DNA of 64,000 bases, taken from assembly GCA_964006375.1 (NCBI GenBank), contig OZ023263.1, forward strand, positions 130,809,454 through 130,873,453, read 5' to 3'. Under the pieces are notes generated by a model. That model had not been told where the DNA came from. It worked only from the letters and a program-made list of their open reading frames with translations, and made no database searches. Positions 48,265 through 61,500 of this stretch are shown here, piece after piece. Each line of letters begins with the position of its first letter. The first letter of the stretch is position 1. The translations under genes were made by a program, and so were the position numbers. The DNA is from Tillus elongatus. Its lineage: Eukaryota > Arthropoda > Insecta > Coleoptera > Cleridae.

Positions 48265-48720
48265 TGTCATCATAAGCCTATGAAAGGCTAGATGCATTAT
48301 CACCACAATTAGAACCGTAGACCGGTTTCGCTCTAATTAGAGCTCGTCAGTACGGCATACTAATTGCAGCGAAAATACGCCTATAAAGTAATACGCCTTT
48401 GGTAGCCAGCCTTCCAACACTAAGTGCGTGGCAAGACACGAAGCACGTGCCGCTACCTTGTTGCGAAACCAAGTAGTATGTTGTCACGGCAGCTCCAAAT
48501 AACACAAAGCCTTACATACTTTGTCCCTATATTAGGGTAGATAAAGGCCAGGGCTGACAATTTACTAAATTGTTAGTTGGTTGTATACTGTCTCTATTTT
48601 TTAACACTTTGTGTTAAAAAATAGAGACGAACTGCCGTGACAACATACCACTTGGTTACGCAACGAGGTGGCGCCACGTGCTTCGTGTCTTACCACTCAG
48701 TATGAGACTATGAATTTTTA
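48265..48720. repeat. Foldback repeat, same family as 333-965
   Basis: AAAGGCTAGATGCATTATCA, GTAGACCGGTTTCGCTCTAA and GAGCTCGTCAGTACGGCATA match the nested repeat in the mariner-like element. The inner arms 48,425-48,500 (GCAAGACACGAAGCACGTGC) and 48,620-48,712 (GCCACGTGCTTCGTGTCTTA) are inverted. Confidence 0.75.
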
Positions 48721-48883
48721 AGGCAGAGTGTGTAGCACTTTAAAAGATTTAAGATGAAACATTAAGTATGTAGTCATTTTCACAAAAATATTTTCTTACT
48801 GACTTAATTAAAAATAACCTTTCAATGAATTTTCATTTGTTTTAAAAAGGTTTTTTAATTATTATATATGCCAAATATTTTTT

Positions 48884-49345
48884 ATAAACGTTTATAAATA
48901 AATACAGAGATCATGAAGCTATGTTCAACAATAATAAGTTCTTAGCGAAGTTTCGTAAAATACGTAACTAATAATTTTTCTAAAGATAAATATAGCTACT
49001 AAAGCTTATGTGCAACAATTTTAAAATGTTTTTCACTTATACAGAAATTTCAAAGGGTTGTGTTATTTACAGCGCGTTGTACACGACCTAAAGAATCATA
49101 CTCAGCCCATGAAATAAACGTTTATAAATGAATACAGATATCATAAACCTATGTTCAACACTAATAAGTTCTTAGCGAAGTTTCATAAAATACGTAACTA
49201 ATAATTTTTCTAAAGATAAATATAGCTACTAAAGCTTATGTGCAACAGTTTTAAAAATGTTTTCACTTATACAGAAATTTCAAAGGGTTGTGTTATTTAC
49301 AGCGCGTTGTACACGACCTAAAGAATCATACTCAGCCCATGAATG
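48884..49345. repeat. Direct duplication, about 233-bp unit, two copies
   Basis: AAACGTTTATAAATAAATAC through CATACTCAGCCCATGAA occurs at 48,884-49,115 and again at 49,117-49,345 with very few differences. Confidence 0.95.
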
Positions 49346-49519
49346 GTCCTGTAGTACAAAAAGAAAGACAGCAACAAGTAGGCGGCTGGAAAGCTGATGA
49401 CGGAAGCGCTAACCTGCGATGACGTAAGTAGGGAGGGGGTCACCTCAGAACACCCCCTACACTTCTTCTGCGCATCCGTTGACAGATGACGTCACGACGG
49501 CGGGAGTCGGCTGTCAGGT

Positions 49520-50460
49520 TCCCGCTTGCCACCATGTGAGAATATGGGGTTATGTGGGCGTGAGAATCTGGCGTTATGTTGGCTATCCGAGAATGTTAGT
49601 GGAATGCACAAGTCACATGTGTTGTTGTTAGGTTATGCCGGCTGTCTGCTAGCCGAGTGTGCTCTTAGGTTAAGCTCACCACGTGTTGTTGTCTGTTTTG
49701 GTTGCCAGGCGACACTTTTATCTGTCAGTGGGTGCCAGATGGCGGGAGTCAGCTGTTCCAAGTTCCTGCTTGCCGCCATGTGTGACTTACACACGTGTTA
49801 TTGGTTTAAGAGGTACCGGCTGCCCGTTACCCGAGAATGTAAGGTTAAGGCACAAGCCACGCATGTGTTGTTTGTTAGGTTATGTCGGCTACCCGCTAGT
49901 CAAATGCGTTTCTTAGATTAAGCTTACACATGTGTTGTTTGTTAGGTTATGTTGGCTGTCCGCTAGCCGAATCTTTGTTAGGAGCACACTACGTGTTAAT
50001 TTGAGGTTAAGTCTAACATATAAGCATCCTGCTTCCCGCTACCCGATAATGTTAGGTTAAGACGCAAGCCACACATTTGTTTGACAGGCGACACTCTCAC
50101 AACGTGTTGTATATGCCGAATGTTATAGGTTAAGCTTACACACGTGTCTTTGTTAGGTTATCTCGGCTACAAGAGAATGTTATAAGGCTGTAGCCACATG
50201 TGCTGTCTCTGTGACATATAGGACACCGATTCCCGCTAGCCGACTGTGTTCTTAGGTTAAGCTCACCACGTTTGTTTGTTGGTTGCCAGGCAACACTCTC
50301 ACCACGTGTTGTATATACCCAATGTTATAGTTCTGCACACATGCTTGTTTGTTATGAGCTTACCATGTGCAAATTAGTGGTTATGTTTGACACTTGTTGA
50401 ATGTTTGTTATTGTTTGTTGAGGTTAAGTACACACATGTGCTGTATGTTAGGTTCTGATG
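49520..50460. repeat. Degenerate tandem array rich in TTAGGTTA
   Basis: Irregular repeats of GTTAGGTTATGTCGGCTACC, GCTAGCCGAATGT, TTAGGTTAAGCTCACCACGT and GTGTTGTTTGTTAGG at about 90-130 bp spacing, higher in GC than its surroundings. Frames through it are not gene-like. Confidence 0.7.
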
Positions 50461-50578
50461 GTGTGTTTTCGTGTTTGTTGTTTGGTTGTTATGTTACTCA
50501 GTTTGGCGGGAAACTTGAATTTTATTGAAAAGGTGTGCGAATGTGCATAGTACATGCATTTGCTGGAATTAATATTAA

Positions 50579-50686
<108 letters not shown>

Positions 50687-50721
50687 GTACTCTACACACA
50701 CGCACATAGCATTAGAAAAAA

Positions 50722-51765
50722 CTAGCTAGATGGAGCTTGAGATGGGCAGATATAGAGGTTTGAAACGAATTCGTGTGAAAGGAAATCGGGCTGAAGTGGT
50801 AGCTGGGAATAGAACATGACACCTTTGAAGAACAAGCCAAGTTTGAGACAACTGAGCAATGAGGGGTGAGCAATGTCCAGAATTCGTTTTTTCATGCCCA
50901 TTATGACGTTCAATTTCATTTTCTTGTCATGATATGACATACTATTAATGTATCTTCCGGAACTGGAAGGTTTGCTGTACCAGTCCAACATGATGGTATT
51001 GTCGTTGCTTCTATAGACTCTGGTGTCCAAGAACGGAACACTTCTGTCTGTTTCTCTTTCGATTGTGAATTTGATGTGGTCATCAAAACTGTCGAAAATC
51101 CGTAACACTTCTTCTTCAGTGTTTGTCGGGATGGCAAGAATCAAATCATCCATATATTGGTAGATGAAAGGTAATCTGAAAGGCAGACGTTGTATCGCAT
51201 ATTTCAGCAACGAAGACATAACCATATTTGCCAGGACAGGGCTGAGATGACTACCCATTGGACATCCAAAGGACTGTCGATAATAAACCCCATTAAACAG
51301 GAAGTAATTGGAATTGAAGAGAAATTCTATTATTTGAATGAAGTTTTCTTTTGGAATATTAGTGTTAGGTTCAATGATCTCCCAGTTTTCGTCAATGATA
51401 TGTAGTGCAAGTTCTAGTGAAATGTTAGTGAACAAAGAGACAACATCTAGAGAGACCACCATGTAACCCTCATCCAGTTTGAACACGTTCATCTGCTCGG
51501 CGAAAACTTTGGAGTTCTTAACTGCAAACTCGTTGTATTCAACAAACGACACACTCAAAATGGATGATATGAAACCACTCAATTTGGAAGTGGGTGATGA
51601 AATTGTGGAAACTATTGGCCGAAGTGGGATGTCTTCTTTGTGGACCTTAGGGAGTCCATACATCCTAGGTGCGATAGGATCATACATGGAAAGTTTTTTG
51701 GCTTGTTCGGGACTGATATAACCAGATAGTTTCAGTGCCCTAACTATTTCAGTGTTTTAAAACAA
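50722..51765 (-). pseudogene. Penelope-like element, copy 1 (inverted, partial RT)
   Basis: A 321-aa minus-strand frame begins '[19 protein letters not shown]' and continues '[19 protein letters not shown]', 'VSLDVVSLFTNISLELAL' and 'FIYQYMDDLILAIPTN' (Y.DD catalytic motif), ending the palm/thumb at 'KKRILDIAHPS'. These are the RT blocks of Penelope-like elements. After IAHPS the sequence leaves the family (50,722-50,870), so the GIY-YIG endonuclease is absent. The 5' end meets copy 2 head-to-head near 51,755. Confidence 0.85.
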
Positions 51766-53395
51766 TGAAATAGTTAGGGCACTGAAACTAGCTGGTTATA
51801 TCAATCCCGAACAAGCCAAAAAACTTTCCATGTATGATTTGTTTTAAAACAATGAAATAGTTAGGGCACTGAAACTAGCTGGTTATATCAGTCCCGAACA
51901 AGCCAAAAAACTTTCCATGTATGATCCTATCGCACCTAGGATGTATGGACTCCCTAAGGTCCACAAAGAAGACATCCCACTTCGGCCAATAGTTTCCACA
52001 ATTTCATCACCCACTTCCAAAATGAGTGGTTTCATAGCATCCATTTTGAGTGTGTCGTTCCAGTTCCGGAAGATACATCTCTAGTATGTCATATCATGAC
52101 AAGAAAATGAAATTGAACGTCATAATGGGCATGAAAAAACGAATTCTGGACATTGCTCACCCCTGATTTAAACAAGGGGCTCTACGTCGTTTTGCTGATA
52201 TGATGATTAGGAATGGCTATGAAAAAAGCTACATGATGAAGCTACTTTTCGGCGCTCCCTCCGAAATTGCATCCCATCGATCGGCTGCCAGGCTCTCCCC
52301 ACCTGCACAGGATGCTACGGACTCTTCCAACCCAGGTTTGGATACCAAGTATGCAGTTTTACCTTACATCAGTGGCCTAACACATAGACTATTGAACCTC
52401 TTCAAAGTTTTCACAGACATCAAAGTGGCAAAATACAATGTTTTGACTAACAAGAATTTCTTCACCAGCAATAAGGACAAAATTTCGGTTCATAAACTAC
52501 GTGATGTGGTCTATAAACTAGATTGTAAAAATTGTTCTCTTTCTTATATAGGTCAGACTTCACAGTCTGTTAGTAGGAGGATCAGCCAGCATAGGAGTGA
52601 CTCCAGACTGAGACCAGATAGGTGTGCACTGGCACATAATGTGGCTACTTTAGGCCATAATATGGATTTTTAAAATGTCAAAATATTAGACAGGGAGAAA
52701 AATTTAAAAAAACGTTCCCTTCTTGAAATGTGTCACATTCTCGAAAATGACACTATGAACTCAAAAACAGATGTTCAAAATCTCAGTAGCATTTACAGCT
52801 ATGTTTTACTTTTTGATAAGTCTGATGGCGCCTCTGTGTTGGCGGGTTCCATAACTGAAAGTAAGAATAATTTGTTTACATAATTTCACCAATAGAGAAA
52901 CATAATAGTCTATGATCATTGAGATCTTCCACTGTCATTTATATTTTCTGATTGACATTCAAACATGAAAAAATGGGGTTAGGTGTCCATTTTGTTACAC
53001 GTGAATTTTTCAAAGCTTTTTTAGTTTTTTAACATTAATGACAACTTTTTTATACTTTTTCATCACTAGCTTTGAATGTTTTGAAGGTAGAAATGTTCGC
53101 GTGAGTTTCACATGTATTTTAAGGATGTTTTTTGCAATGTTGTTTTTTAGCATGTTTTGTGGCAGAGCTGCCCTGTTTTCAATGTTTAGGCCTTGCTTTT
53201 ATAATTAGTTACAGTGCTGTAAGTGTTTTTAATGCATAATCTAGATGTTTGTGCTAATTCTGTTCATTTTTAGTGCTCCTGAAGATGCCAGGAACTCCTG
53301 GCGAAATATATTGAGTTTTAGTACAGAGTGACTTTCTTTAAGATATAGCCCTCAGTTGTTGGTCGTAATTGCCCTTAATATCATACATATTTTAG
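51757..53395 (+). pseudogene. Penelope-like element, copy 2 (internally deleted, GIY-YIG retained)
   Basis: Starts with an 85-bp direct duplication (51,763-51,848 repeated at 51,845-51,930), then the RT start. At about 52,063 the RT palm is deleted precisely between 'ILSVSF' and 'SSGRYI'-type text. From 52,200 the open frame runs to 52,673 with a GIY-YIG endonuclease: 'DVVYKLDCKNCSLSYIGQTS' and 'SVSRRISQHRSDSRL'. A TAA at about 52,671 replaces a glutamate codon present in copy 3. The 3' UTR (52,760-53,395) is nearly identical to that of copy 3 and ends in a hammerhead-like motif. Confidence 0.8.
53274..53318 (+). ncRNA. Hammerhead-like motif at the end of PLE copy 2
   Basis: GCTC, CTGAAGA (53,279-53,285), T, stem GCCAGG-AACT-CCTGGC, GAA, self-complementary ATATAT (53,306-53,311), T as predicted cleavage base (53,312), then GAG pairing with CTC. 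Core order fits a minimal hammerhead; stem I is short. Penelope-like elements are known to carry such ribozymes. Confidence 0.55.
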
Positions 53396-53541
53396 CACGC
53401 TAACGTGTAACGACTGTTATTCCTCCCTTCTGACTAATTACAGATATGGGCTTCTATCATAGAATATCTACAGAATATGGCACTTCAGCAGTAACATCCC
53501 TGAAGAAATAGGCAAAGATAAACAGCAAGCTGGCTAGGGCA

Positions 53542-55854
53542 TTGAACAGGAAGATCTTTTTATTGAACTGCCGAAGGAGTGGAGTGACACCTAGACACCT
53601 TACCCAGGGCCTCAAATGCGTATACAGGATGGTGGACTCGACCATGGCAGCTGAGAGAGAAATCGAAAACTTCAATATGAGGTTAGGGTGCAAATTATTA
53701 TCTGTAGAAATTAAGGTAGCTGAAAAGTCTGTAGCTAGACTTAAAATTCAATTAGAGGAGGTGATGTTGGAAGCAAGTCACTTGTTACCATATAATATTC
53801 ATAGTCAATACAAATATAGACAAGATTACAATTTTAATAGAGAATTTAACAAAATTAAAACTAATAATATTGAAAAACTTAAATCAATAGTATCAGACAA
53901 AGTTTGTAATGTCACATCTCATAACCGTTGGACAGTGTCAATTTATCCAATGTTTCTATACCCGACAATCTACTGAAGATGTTGTCTTTGGGACCTAAAT
54001 TTAGTATACCTCCTAGAAATAGACAAATTTCATATAAAAGATTATTGTCAGAAATTGAATATATAGTTCAAGATGTCTCTGTTGATAGTCAGAATGTAGT
54101 TAGAGCGCAAGCTACTAATATTGTTACTAATTTTTATCGAGATAATGTATATAGTAACAACATTTCAAATCAGTTGTATGCTGAGACGAGAGAATTCCTC
54201 AGGGAACATTGTGAACTATTGGTGATGAGGTCCGACCAGGGCAATGTGTCGGTGGTGATTGACAAGGACATGTACATGGAGAAGATGGACGTGCTGGTCA
54301 ACGACGAGTCAGTATATAGCAGACTTACCAGAGATCCGACATCTAAACTTGAAAGAAAAAACAATGAAATAGTTAGGGCACTGAAACTAGCTGGTTATAT
54401 CAGTCCCGAACAAGCCAAAAAACTTTCCATGTATGATCCTATCGCACCTAGGATGTATGGACTCCCTAAGGTCCACAAAGAAGACATCCCACTTCGGCCA
54501 ATAGTTTCCACAATTTCATCACCCACTTCCAAATTGAGTGGTGTCATAGCATCCATTTTGAGTGTGTCGTTTGTTGACTACAACGAGTTTGCAGTTAAGA
54601 ACTCCAAAGTTTTCGCCGAGCAGATGAACGGGTTCAAACTGGATGAGGGTTACATGGTGGTCTCTCTAGATGTTGTCTCTTTGTTCACTAACATTTCACT
54701 AGAACTTGCACTACATATCATTGACGAAAACTGGGAGATCATTGAACCTAACACTAATATTCCAAAAAAAACTTCATTCAAATAATAGAATTTCTCTTCA
54801 ATTCCAATTACTTCCTGTTTAATGGGGTTTATTATCGACAGTCCTTTGGATGTCCAATGGGTAGTCATCTCAGCCCTGTCCTGGCAAATATGGTTATGTC
54901 TTCGTTGCTGAAATATGCGATACAACGTCTGCCTTTCAGATTACCTTTCATCTACCAATATATGGATGATTTGATTCTTGCCATCCCGACAAACACTGAA
55001 GAAGAAGTGTTACGGATTTTCGACAGTTTTGATGACCACATCAAATTCACAATCGAAAGAGAAACAGACAGAAGTGTTCCGTTCTTGGACACCAGAGTCT
55101 ATAGAAGCAACGACAATACCATCATGTTGGACTGGTACAGCAAACCTTCCAGTTCCGGAAGATACATTAATAGTATGTCATATCATGCCAAGAAAATGAA
55201 ATTGAACGTCATAATGGGCATGAAAAAACGAATTCTGGACATTGCTCACCCCTCTTTTAAACAAGGGGCTCTACGTCGTTTTGCTGATATGATGATTAGG
55301 AATGGCTATGAAAAAAAACTACATGATGAAGCTACTTTTCGACGCTCCCTCCAAAATTGCACCTCATCGATCGGCTGCCAGGCTCTCCCCACCTGCACAG
55401 GATGCTACCGGACTCTTCCAACCCAGGTTTGGATACCAAGTATGCAGTTTTACCTTACATCAGTGGCCTAACACATAGACTATTGAACCTTTTCAAAGTT
55501 TTCACACACATCAAAGTGGCAAAATACAATGTTTTGACTAACAAGAATTTCTTCACCAGCAATAAGGACAAAATTTCGGTTCATAAACTACGTGATGTGG
55601 TCTATAAACTAGATTGTAAAAATTGTTCTCTTTCTTATATAGGTCAGACTTCACAGTCTGTTAGTAGGAGGATCAGCCAGCATAGGAGTGACTCCAGACT
55701 GAGACCAGATAGGTGTGCACTGGCACATCATGTGTCTACTTTAGGCCATAATATGAATTTTGAAAATGTCAAAATATTAGACAGGGAGAAAAATTTAAAA
55801 AAACGTTCCCTGCTTGAAATGTGTCACATTCTCGAAAATGACACTATGAACTAA
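53542..55854 (+). pseudogene. Penelope RT/GIY-YIG polyprotein with several frameshifts
   Basis: Four overlapping frames form one ancestral protein. 53,542-53,976 is the N-terminal region ('FLLNCRRSGVTPRHLTQGLK'). 53,928-54,785 is the RT start ('[20 protein letters not shown]', 'MVVSLDVVSLFTNISLEL'). 54,857-55,471 is the RT palm with 'YQYMDDLILAIP'. 55,357-55,854 is the endonuclease ('VVYKLDCKNCSLSYIGQTSQ'). Shifts occur near 53,950; at an A-run near 54,765, where copy 1 has one extra base; and near 55,310-55,410. The protein would have reverse-transcribed element RNA and cut target DNA with GIY-YIG. Inactive as it stands. Confidence 0.85.
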
Positions 55855-56364
55855 AAACCAGATGTTCGAAATCTCAGTAGCATTTACAGCTATGTTTTAC
55901 TTTTTGATAAGTCTGATGGCGCCTCTGTGTTGGCGGGTTCCATAACTTAAAGTAAGAATAATTTGTTCACATAATTTCACCAATAGAGAAACATAATAGT
56001 CTATGATCATTGAGATCTTCCACTGTCATTTATATTTTCTGATTGACATTCAAACATGAAAAAATGGGGTTAGGTGTCCATTTTGTTACACGCGAATTTT
56101 TCAAAGCTTTTTTAGTTTTTTAACATTAATGACAACTTTTTTATACTTTTTCATGACTAGCTTTGAATGTTTTGAAGGTAGAAATGTTCGCGGGAGTTTC
56201 ACATGTATTTTAATGATGTTTTTTGCAATGTTGTTTTTTAGCATGTTTTGTGGCAGAGCTGCCCTGTTTTCAATGTTTAGGCCTTGCTTTTATAATTAGT
56301 TACAGTGCTGTAAGTGTTTTTAATGCATAATCTAGATGTTTGTGCTAATTCTGCTCATTTTTAG

Positions 56365-56409
56365 TGCTCCTGAAGATGCCAGGAACTCCTGGCGAAATAT
56401 ATTGAGTTT
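56365..56409 (+). ncRNA. Hammerhead-like motif at the end of PLE copy 3
   Basis: Same arrangement as at 53,274: CTGAAGA (56,370-56,376), stem GCCAGG-AACT-CCTGGC, GAA, ATATAT (56,397-56,402), T, GAG. Confidence 0.55.
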
Positions 56410-56470
56410 TAGTACAGAGTGACTTTCTTTAAGATATAGCCCTCAATTGTTGGTCGTATTTGCCCTTAAT

Positions 56471-57059
<589 letters not shown>

Positions 57060-57313
57060 AAAACTCTAAAAAAATATCTTAAAAAATAACACAGTTTTTT
57101 TTTTTGAAATTTGGTAGGCATATTGGCATATTGGCTTATTTCTCTAATAGACACTTTACCGTGTGGCTAATTCGAAGTTGCTATCTTAAAGGAAAATTGA
57201 TATATTTAAATTTGAGAAATTTAATAAAAATCGGTACCCCAAACCACTTGCTGCGTTTCAAATTTTTTTATATTCCATTTCCCAATGGTTAAGGTGTTTT
57301 TTCGCTTTACTAG
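57060..57313. repeat. Left half of a foldback sequence split by the LTR element
   Basis: CACTTGCTGCG, ATTCCATTTCCCAATGG and TTTTTTCGCTTTACTAG at 57,246-57,313 are mirrored after the retrotransposon at 62,105-62,190 (ACTAGTAAAGCGAAAAAACA, AACAATTGGGAAATGGAATG, ACGCAGCAAGTG). Confidence 0.7.
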
Positions 57314-57645
57314 TGTGGCGGTGGTTCCGACCGCAGTGTTTCCGTCAACACTACTCTATGTTTCTCTTGACAGCTAAACGTTACGTTACGTTATTCGACA
57401 GCAAGCTGTCAAGAACTACTATATAAGAGACACCAGGGATCTCTCTCTCTCTCCTCGCTACCAACCCACTCAGTGAAGATACGTCTCTCCACGCTCGGTC
57501 AGTTATCTGTTATGTACTCATGTACTGTTATTAAAGTGTATTATAGTTAAATGTATCGTATAGTTTATCCAGTTAGTGAAGTAATAAAGTTATATTAAAT
57601 GTTTACGTATGGATTTAATATCAACAAGTGCAATTAACATCCATA
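57314..57645 (+). repeat. 5' LTR
   Basis: Starts TGTGGCGGTGGTTCCGACCG, ends AACATCCATA. Contains TATATAAGAGACACCAGGGA (TATA-like) near 57,420 and AATAAAG signals near 57,583. Confidence 0.95.
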
Positions 57646-57646
57646 T

Positions 57647-57659
57647 TGGTGACCCCGTG
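57647..57659 (+). promoter_or_regulatory. Primer-binding site (tRNA-Trp type)
   Basis: TGGTGACCCCGTG, the 3'-end complement expected for tRNA-Trp as in CsRn1-like elements. Confidence 0.8.
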
Positions 57660-57795
57660 CCGCAAGATGAAGATGCCCAGCCTGATGTTCCAGCCGACGT
57701 CGCCTAACTTCCACGCACGTGCTCATGCCTACAGAAAACGAATATCTAAACAGGTCAGTCTTTTCTAATTTAAAAGTTATCTGATTTTTTTCACA

Positions 57796-58566
57796 ATGGC
57801 CGATGATTCTTCAAGCAGCAATATCATGGCAAGGGTTGCAATAAAATTACCTCCTATATGAAGACGTAACGTGAAAATCTGGCAAATGCAGGTTGACGCC
57901 CAGTTTGATATATCGCAGATCAGTTCTGAAAAGACAAAATTCAGTCATGTACTCGCTATACTCGATCCTGATGTCGCAGAGTCAATTTCAGATTTTTTAA
58001 CCCAACCATTATCATCAACCCCCTATTCAGATCTAATGAAACGTCTTTTATTAGAATTTGAAGAGTCCGATAGTCGCAAACTAAATAAACTTTTAACAGA
58101 ATTAGAATTAGGCGACAGAAAACCATCGCAACTTTTACGCGAAATGAAGTTTTTAGCTGGTAGTCAGATTGGAGAAAATTTCCTTAAAATTTTATTTCTA
58201 CAACGTTTACCAGTCAACGTTCGTTCAATTTTGGCTTTGAGCAACGATTCTCTAGAAAATTTGTCGGTTACAGCAGACAAAATCGTGGAATTTTCCGGAG
58301 ATAAATACAACGTGGCTGAAATTCAGTCACGCGAGCCCGACAAGCTAGCCAAATTAGAAGCGCAATTAGAGAAGCTAACAGCATCAGTCAACGAATTGCG
58401 AACGCGTTCCCGTTCTACCTCCCGAGAAAGACCCAAGCTTTCTCGAAATTCCATAACCGCAAATTCCTCAACCTCCACGTGTTGGTATCATGAACGATTT
58501 GGCAACAAGGCCAAACGTTGCATCCAACCTTGCAATTTCAAAGCAAAACATGTGTCGGAAAACTAA
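57796..58566 (+). pseudogene. CsRn1-type Gag, one in-frame TGA
   Basis: The ATG at 57,796 (MADDSSSSNIM) opens a 256-codon frame interrupted by a TGA at 57,859-57,861 (codon 22), where related Gags have tryptophan. TGG to TGA is a single change. After it the frame is open: a capsid-like helical region ('WQMQVDAQFDISQISSEKTK' near residues 28-48), 'LLTELELGDRKPSQLLREMK' (near 99-118), and a C-terminal CHCC zinc motif ('[18 protein letters not shown]', near 231-248), diagnostic for this clade. Gag would form the particle. Because of the stop this copy makes no full Gag unless the codon is read through or an internal start is used. Confidence 0.8.
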
Positions 58567-61500
58567 TAAGGCACTCCCTCCACGCGGCAGGAGACGAGAG
58601 CCACCTAACACGCCGCCTTTTTATTTTTGATAGACGCTCTAATATGAAATTTCTAATCGACTCTGGAGCAGATATTTCAGTTATTCCACCCACTCACGAC
58701 CAACGGAAATTTCAATCGAAACGTACCTTGTATGCTGCAAACGGGACCCCTATTCATACCTATGGCGAACAACTATTAGATTTGGATCTAGGTTTACGCC
58801 GTAGGTTCTGCTGGCCCTTCACACTTGCCGATATCAAGCAACCAATTATAGGCGCTGATTTCCTAGCAGAGTTTGCTTTACTTGTGGATATGAAACATAG
58901 ACGTTTAATCGATACAAAGACAAACCTCTCTAAGACCGGTGCTAACCCACCACCAGGAATTAATTCTAAAATTCATCTTGTAGACCCGACACACCAGTAC
59001 TTCAAATTGCTACAACAATTTCCTGACCTTTTTAAGGAAACTTCTTCTAGCAACCTTCCAGAGGTTGAGTTCTTCCATACTATAAGTACGGAAGGACCAC
59101 CTGTCACTGCAAAAGCTAGAAGATTGCCCCCAGAAAAGCTAGCTCAAGCAAAGTTAGAATTCCAGCACATGATGGACTTGGGAATTTGTAGACCCTCCAA
59201 AAGTCCATGGTCAAGCCCCCTCCACATGGTGCAAAAAAAGGATGGCTCATGGAGACCATGTGGGGATTACCGAGCACTAAACGCTAAAACAATCCCAGAC
59301 AAATATCCCATTCCAAATTTGCAGGATTTTAATGCCCAGTTAGAAGGCAAACGTATTTTTTCAAAATTAGATATCATTCGCGCTTTCCATCACATCCCAG
59401 TAGCACCTCAAGATATTCCCAAAACAGCAGTCATAACTCCATTTGGGTTATTCGAATTTGTTAAAACCCCATTTGGCCTTCGTAATTCAGCACAAACATT
59501 TCAAAGATATTTACATTCAATTTTAAGACATCTTGACTTTGCCTACTCCTATCTTGACGATATTCTCGTTGCATCAGCCTCTGAAAAAGAACATCAAGAG
59601 CATCTAGCAAAACTTTTTCAGACACTTCAAGACAACGGCATCCGTATCAATTCATCTAAATGTGAATTCGGAGTGGCCGAAATTTCATTTTTAGGTTTTC
59701 GTGTAAATAAATCTGGATTATTTCCACTTCCTGAACGCATCAAAGCTATTACCGACCTACCTCTTCCCGATACCATTGAAAAACTCAGAAGATTTCTAGG
59801 CCTCATAAATTTCTACCGTCGTTCTCTTCCACGTGCTGCGGAAATTCAGCAACCACTATTCGACCTCTGCCAGAATCCCAAAAAACGCGACAAACGTAAA
59901 ATCGAGTGGACTCCTCAGACTCGAGAAGCATTCGAACGTTTGAAAGAGGCACTAAAAAACGCTACACTAATAGCTCATCCGTCTTCTTCGCTACCACTGA
60001 TTCTCCATGTCGATGCTTCTGATTATGCCGTAGGCGCTTCCCTCCAACAACTACGTGATCAAACACTAGAACCCCTAGGTTTCTACTCCAAAAAGCTTAC
60101 TTCAGCCCAAAAATCTTACAGCACCTACGATCGCGAACTTCTAGCTGCTTATCAGGCAGTTAAATACTTTAGATATACCCTAGAAGGTCGCCATTTCACC
60201 ATTTATACGGACCACAAACCTTTGACATACGTTTTTGAACAACGCGTCGATAAAGCATCTCCAAGGCAACTACGACATTTAGACTTCCTAGGTCAATTTA
60301 CCACAGACATTCGCTACATACCAGGTCCTACAAACATTCCCGCAGACTATTGTTCTCGCATTGAAACAATTTCACTTTCTTCCACTGTGTCACTCCAAGA
60401 AATTGCGCAAGCTCAGTCATCTTGTGAGGAACTCAAACACCTTCTGCAGTCTAAATCTTCCTCATACAAATTTCAAAACATGCCTCTTGACAACGGATTG
60501 AATCTTATTTGCGAATCTTCTTCAAAGAAACTTCGCCCATTCATTCCGCTCAAATTTCGCCGAAAGATTTTCGATTCTATCCACAATTTATCTCACCCAG
60601 GCATATCAGCTTCAGTCGATCTGGTCCAGGATAGATTTTGTTGGCCCAAATTGAAACGCGATGTATCTCTTTGGTCTAAAACTTGCATTCCCTGCCAGAA
60701 AGTCAAGATATGGAGACACACTTCCAGTCCCATTGCACAATACACCCCAGCCACGAGAAGATTCTCGCATATAAATGTTGACATTGTGGGACCATTACCA
60801 CTATCACAAGGTCAACGCTATCTGTTAACAATAATAGACAGATTTTCTCGATGGCCCGAAGCAATTCCATTGTCAGATATTACAGCAGAAACAGTAGCGA
60901 ACACTATTTTATCATGCTGGATCTCTCGTTTCGGTGTTCCGCAATACATCACCACGGACAGAGGTAAACAATTCGATTGCCACCTTTTCACACACCTCAC
61001 TAAAACACTAGGTGCAGACCACATCAAGACCACAGCTTACCACCCAGCAGCAAATGGTGTAATCGAGAGATGGCATAGAGTTCTGAAACAGGCCTTGAAA
61101 GCTCATATGGACGAAAACTGGGTCGCTAAATTGCCAATTGTGTTACTAGGACTCAGATCGTACATAATTCCAGAATATCGCTCAACACCCGCTGAAATAG
61201 TCTATGGAGAATCAATCAAACTTCCCACCGACTTTTTCAACAGCACACAAGCTCATGATGTTCCACCACTTATATCTCAGCTGAAAGAAGACATAAGGAA
61301 ACTTCGACCAGTACCTTTTAAACATCATACTGCAAAAAAGGTATTTGTCCATCCTAAGCTTATGGAAGCTCCTTTTGTTTTTGTTCGCATTGATATTCCG
61401 CGAAAAACTCTCGAACCAGTTTATGACGGCCCCTTTGAAGTGTTATCCCGAACTGACAAAGTCTTCAAAATCAAGAAATCACACGGAGAAGAGACAATTT

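Noticed and set aside
51190..51721. Plus-strand open frames opposite Penelope copy 1
   Set aside because: They are antisense shadows of the RT frame.
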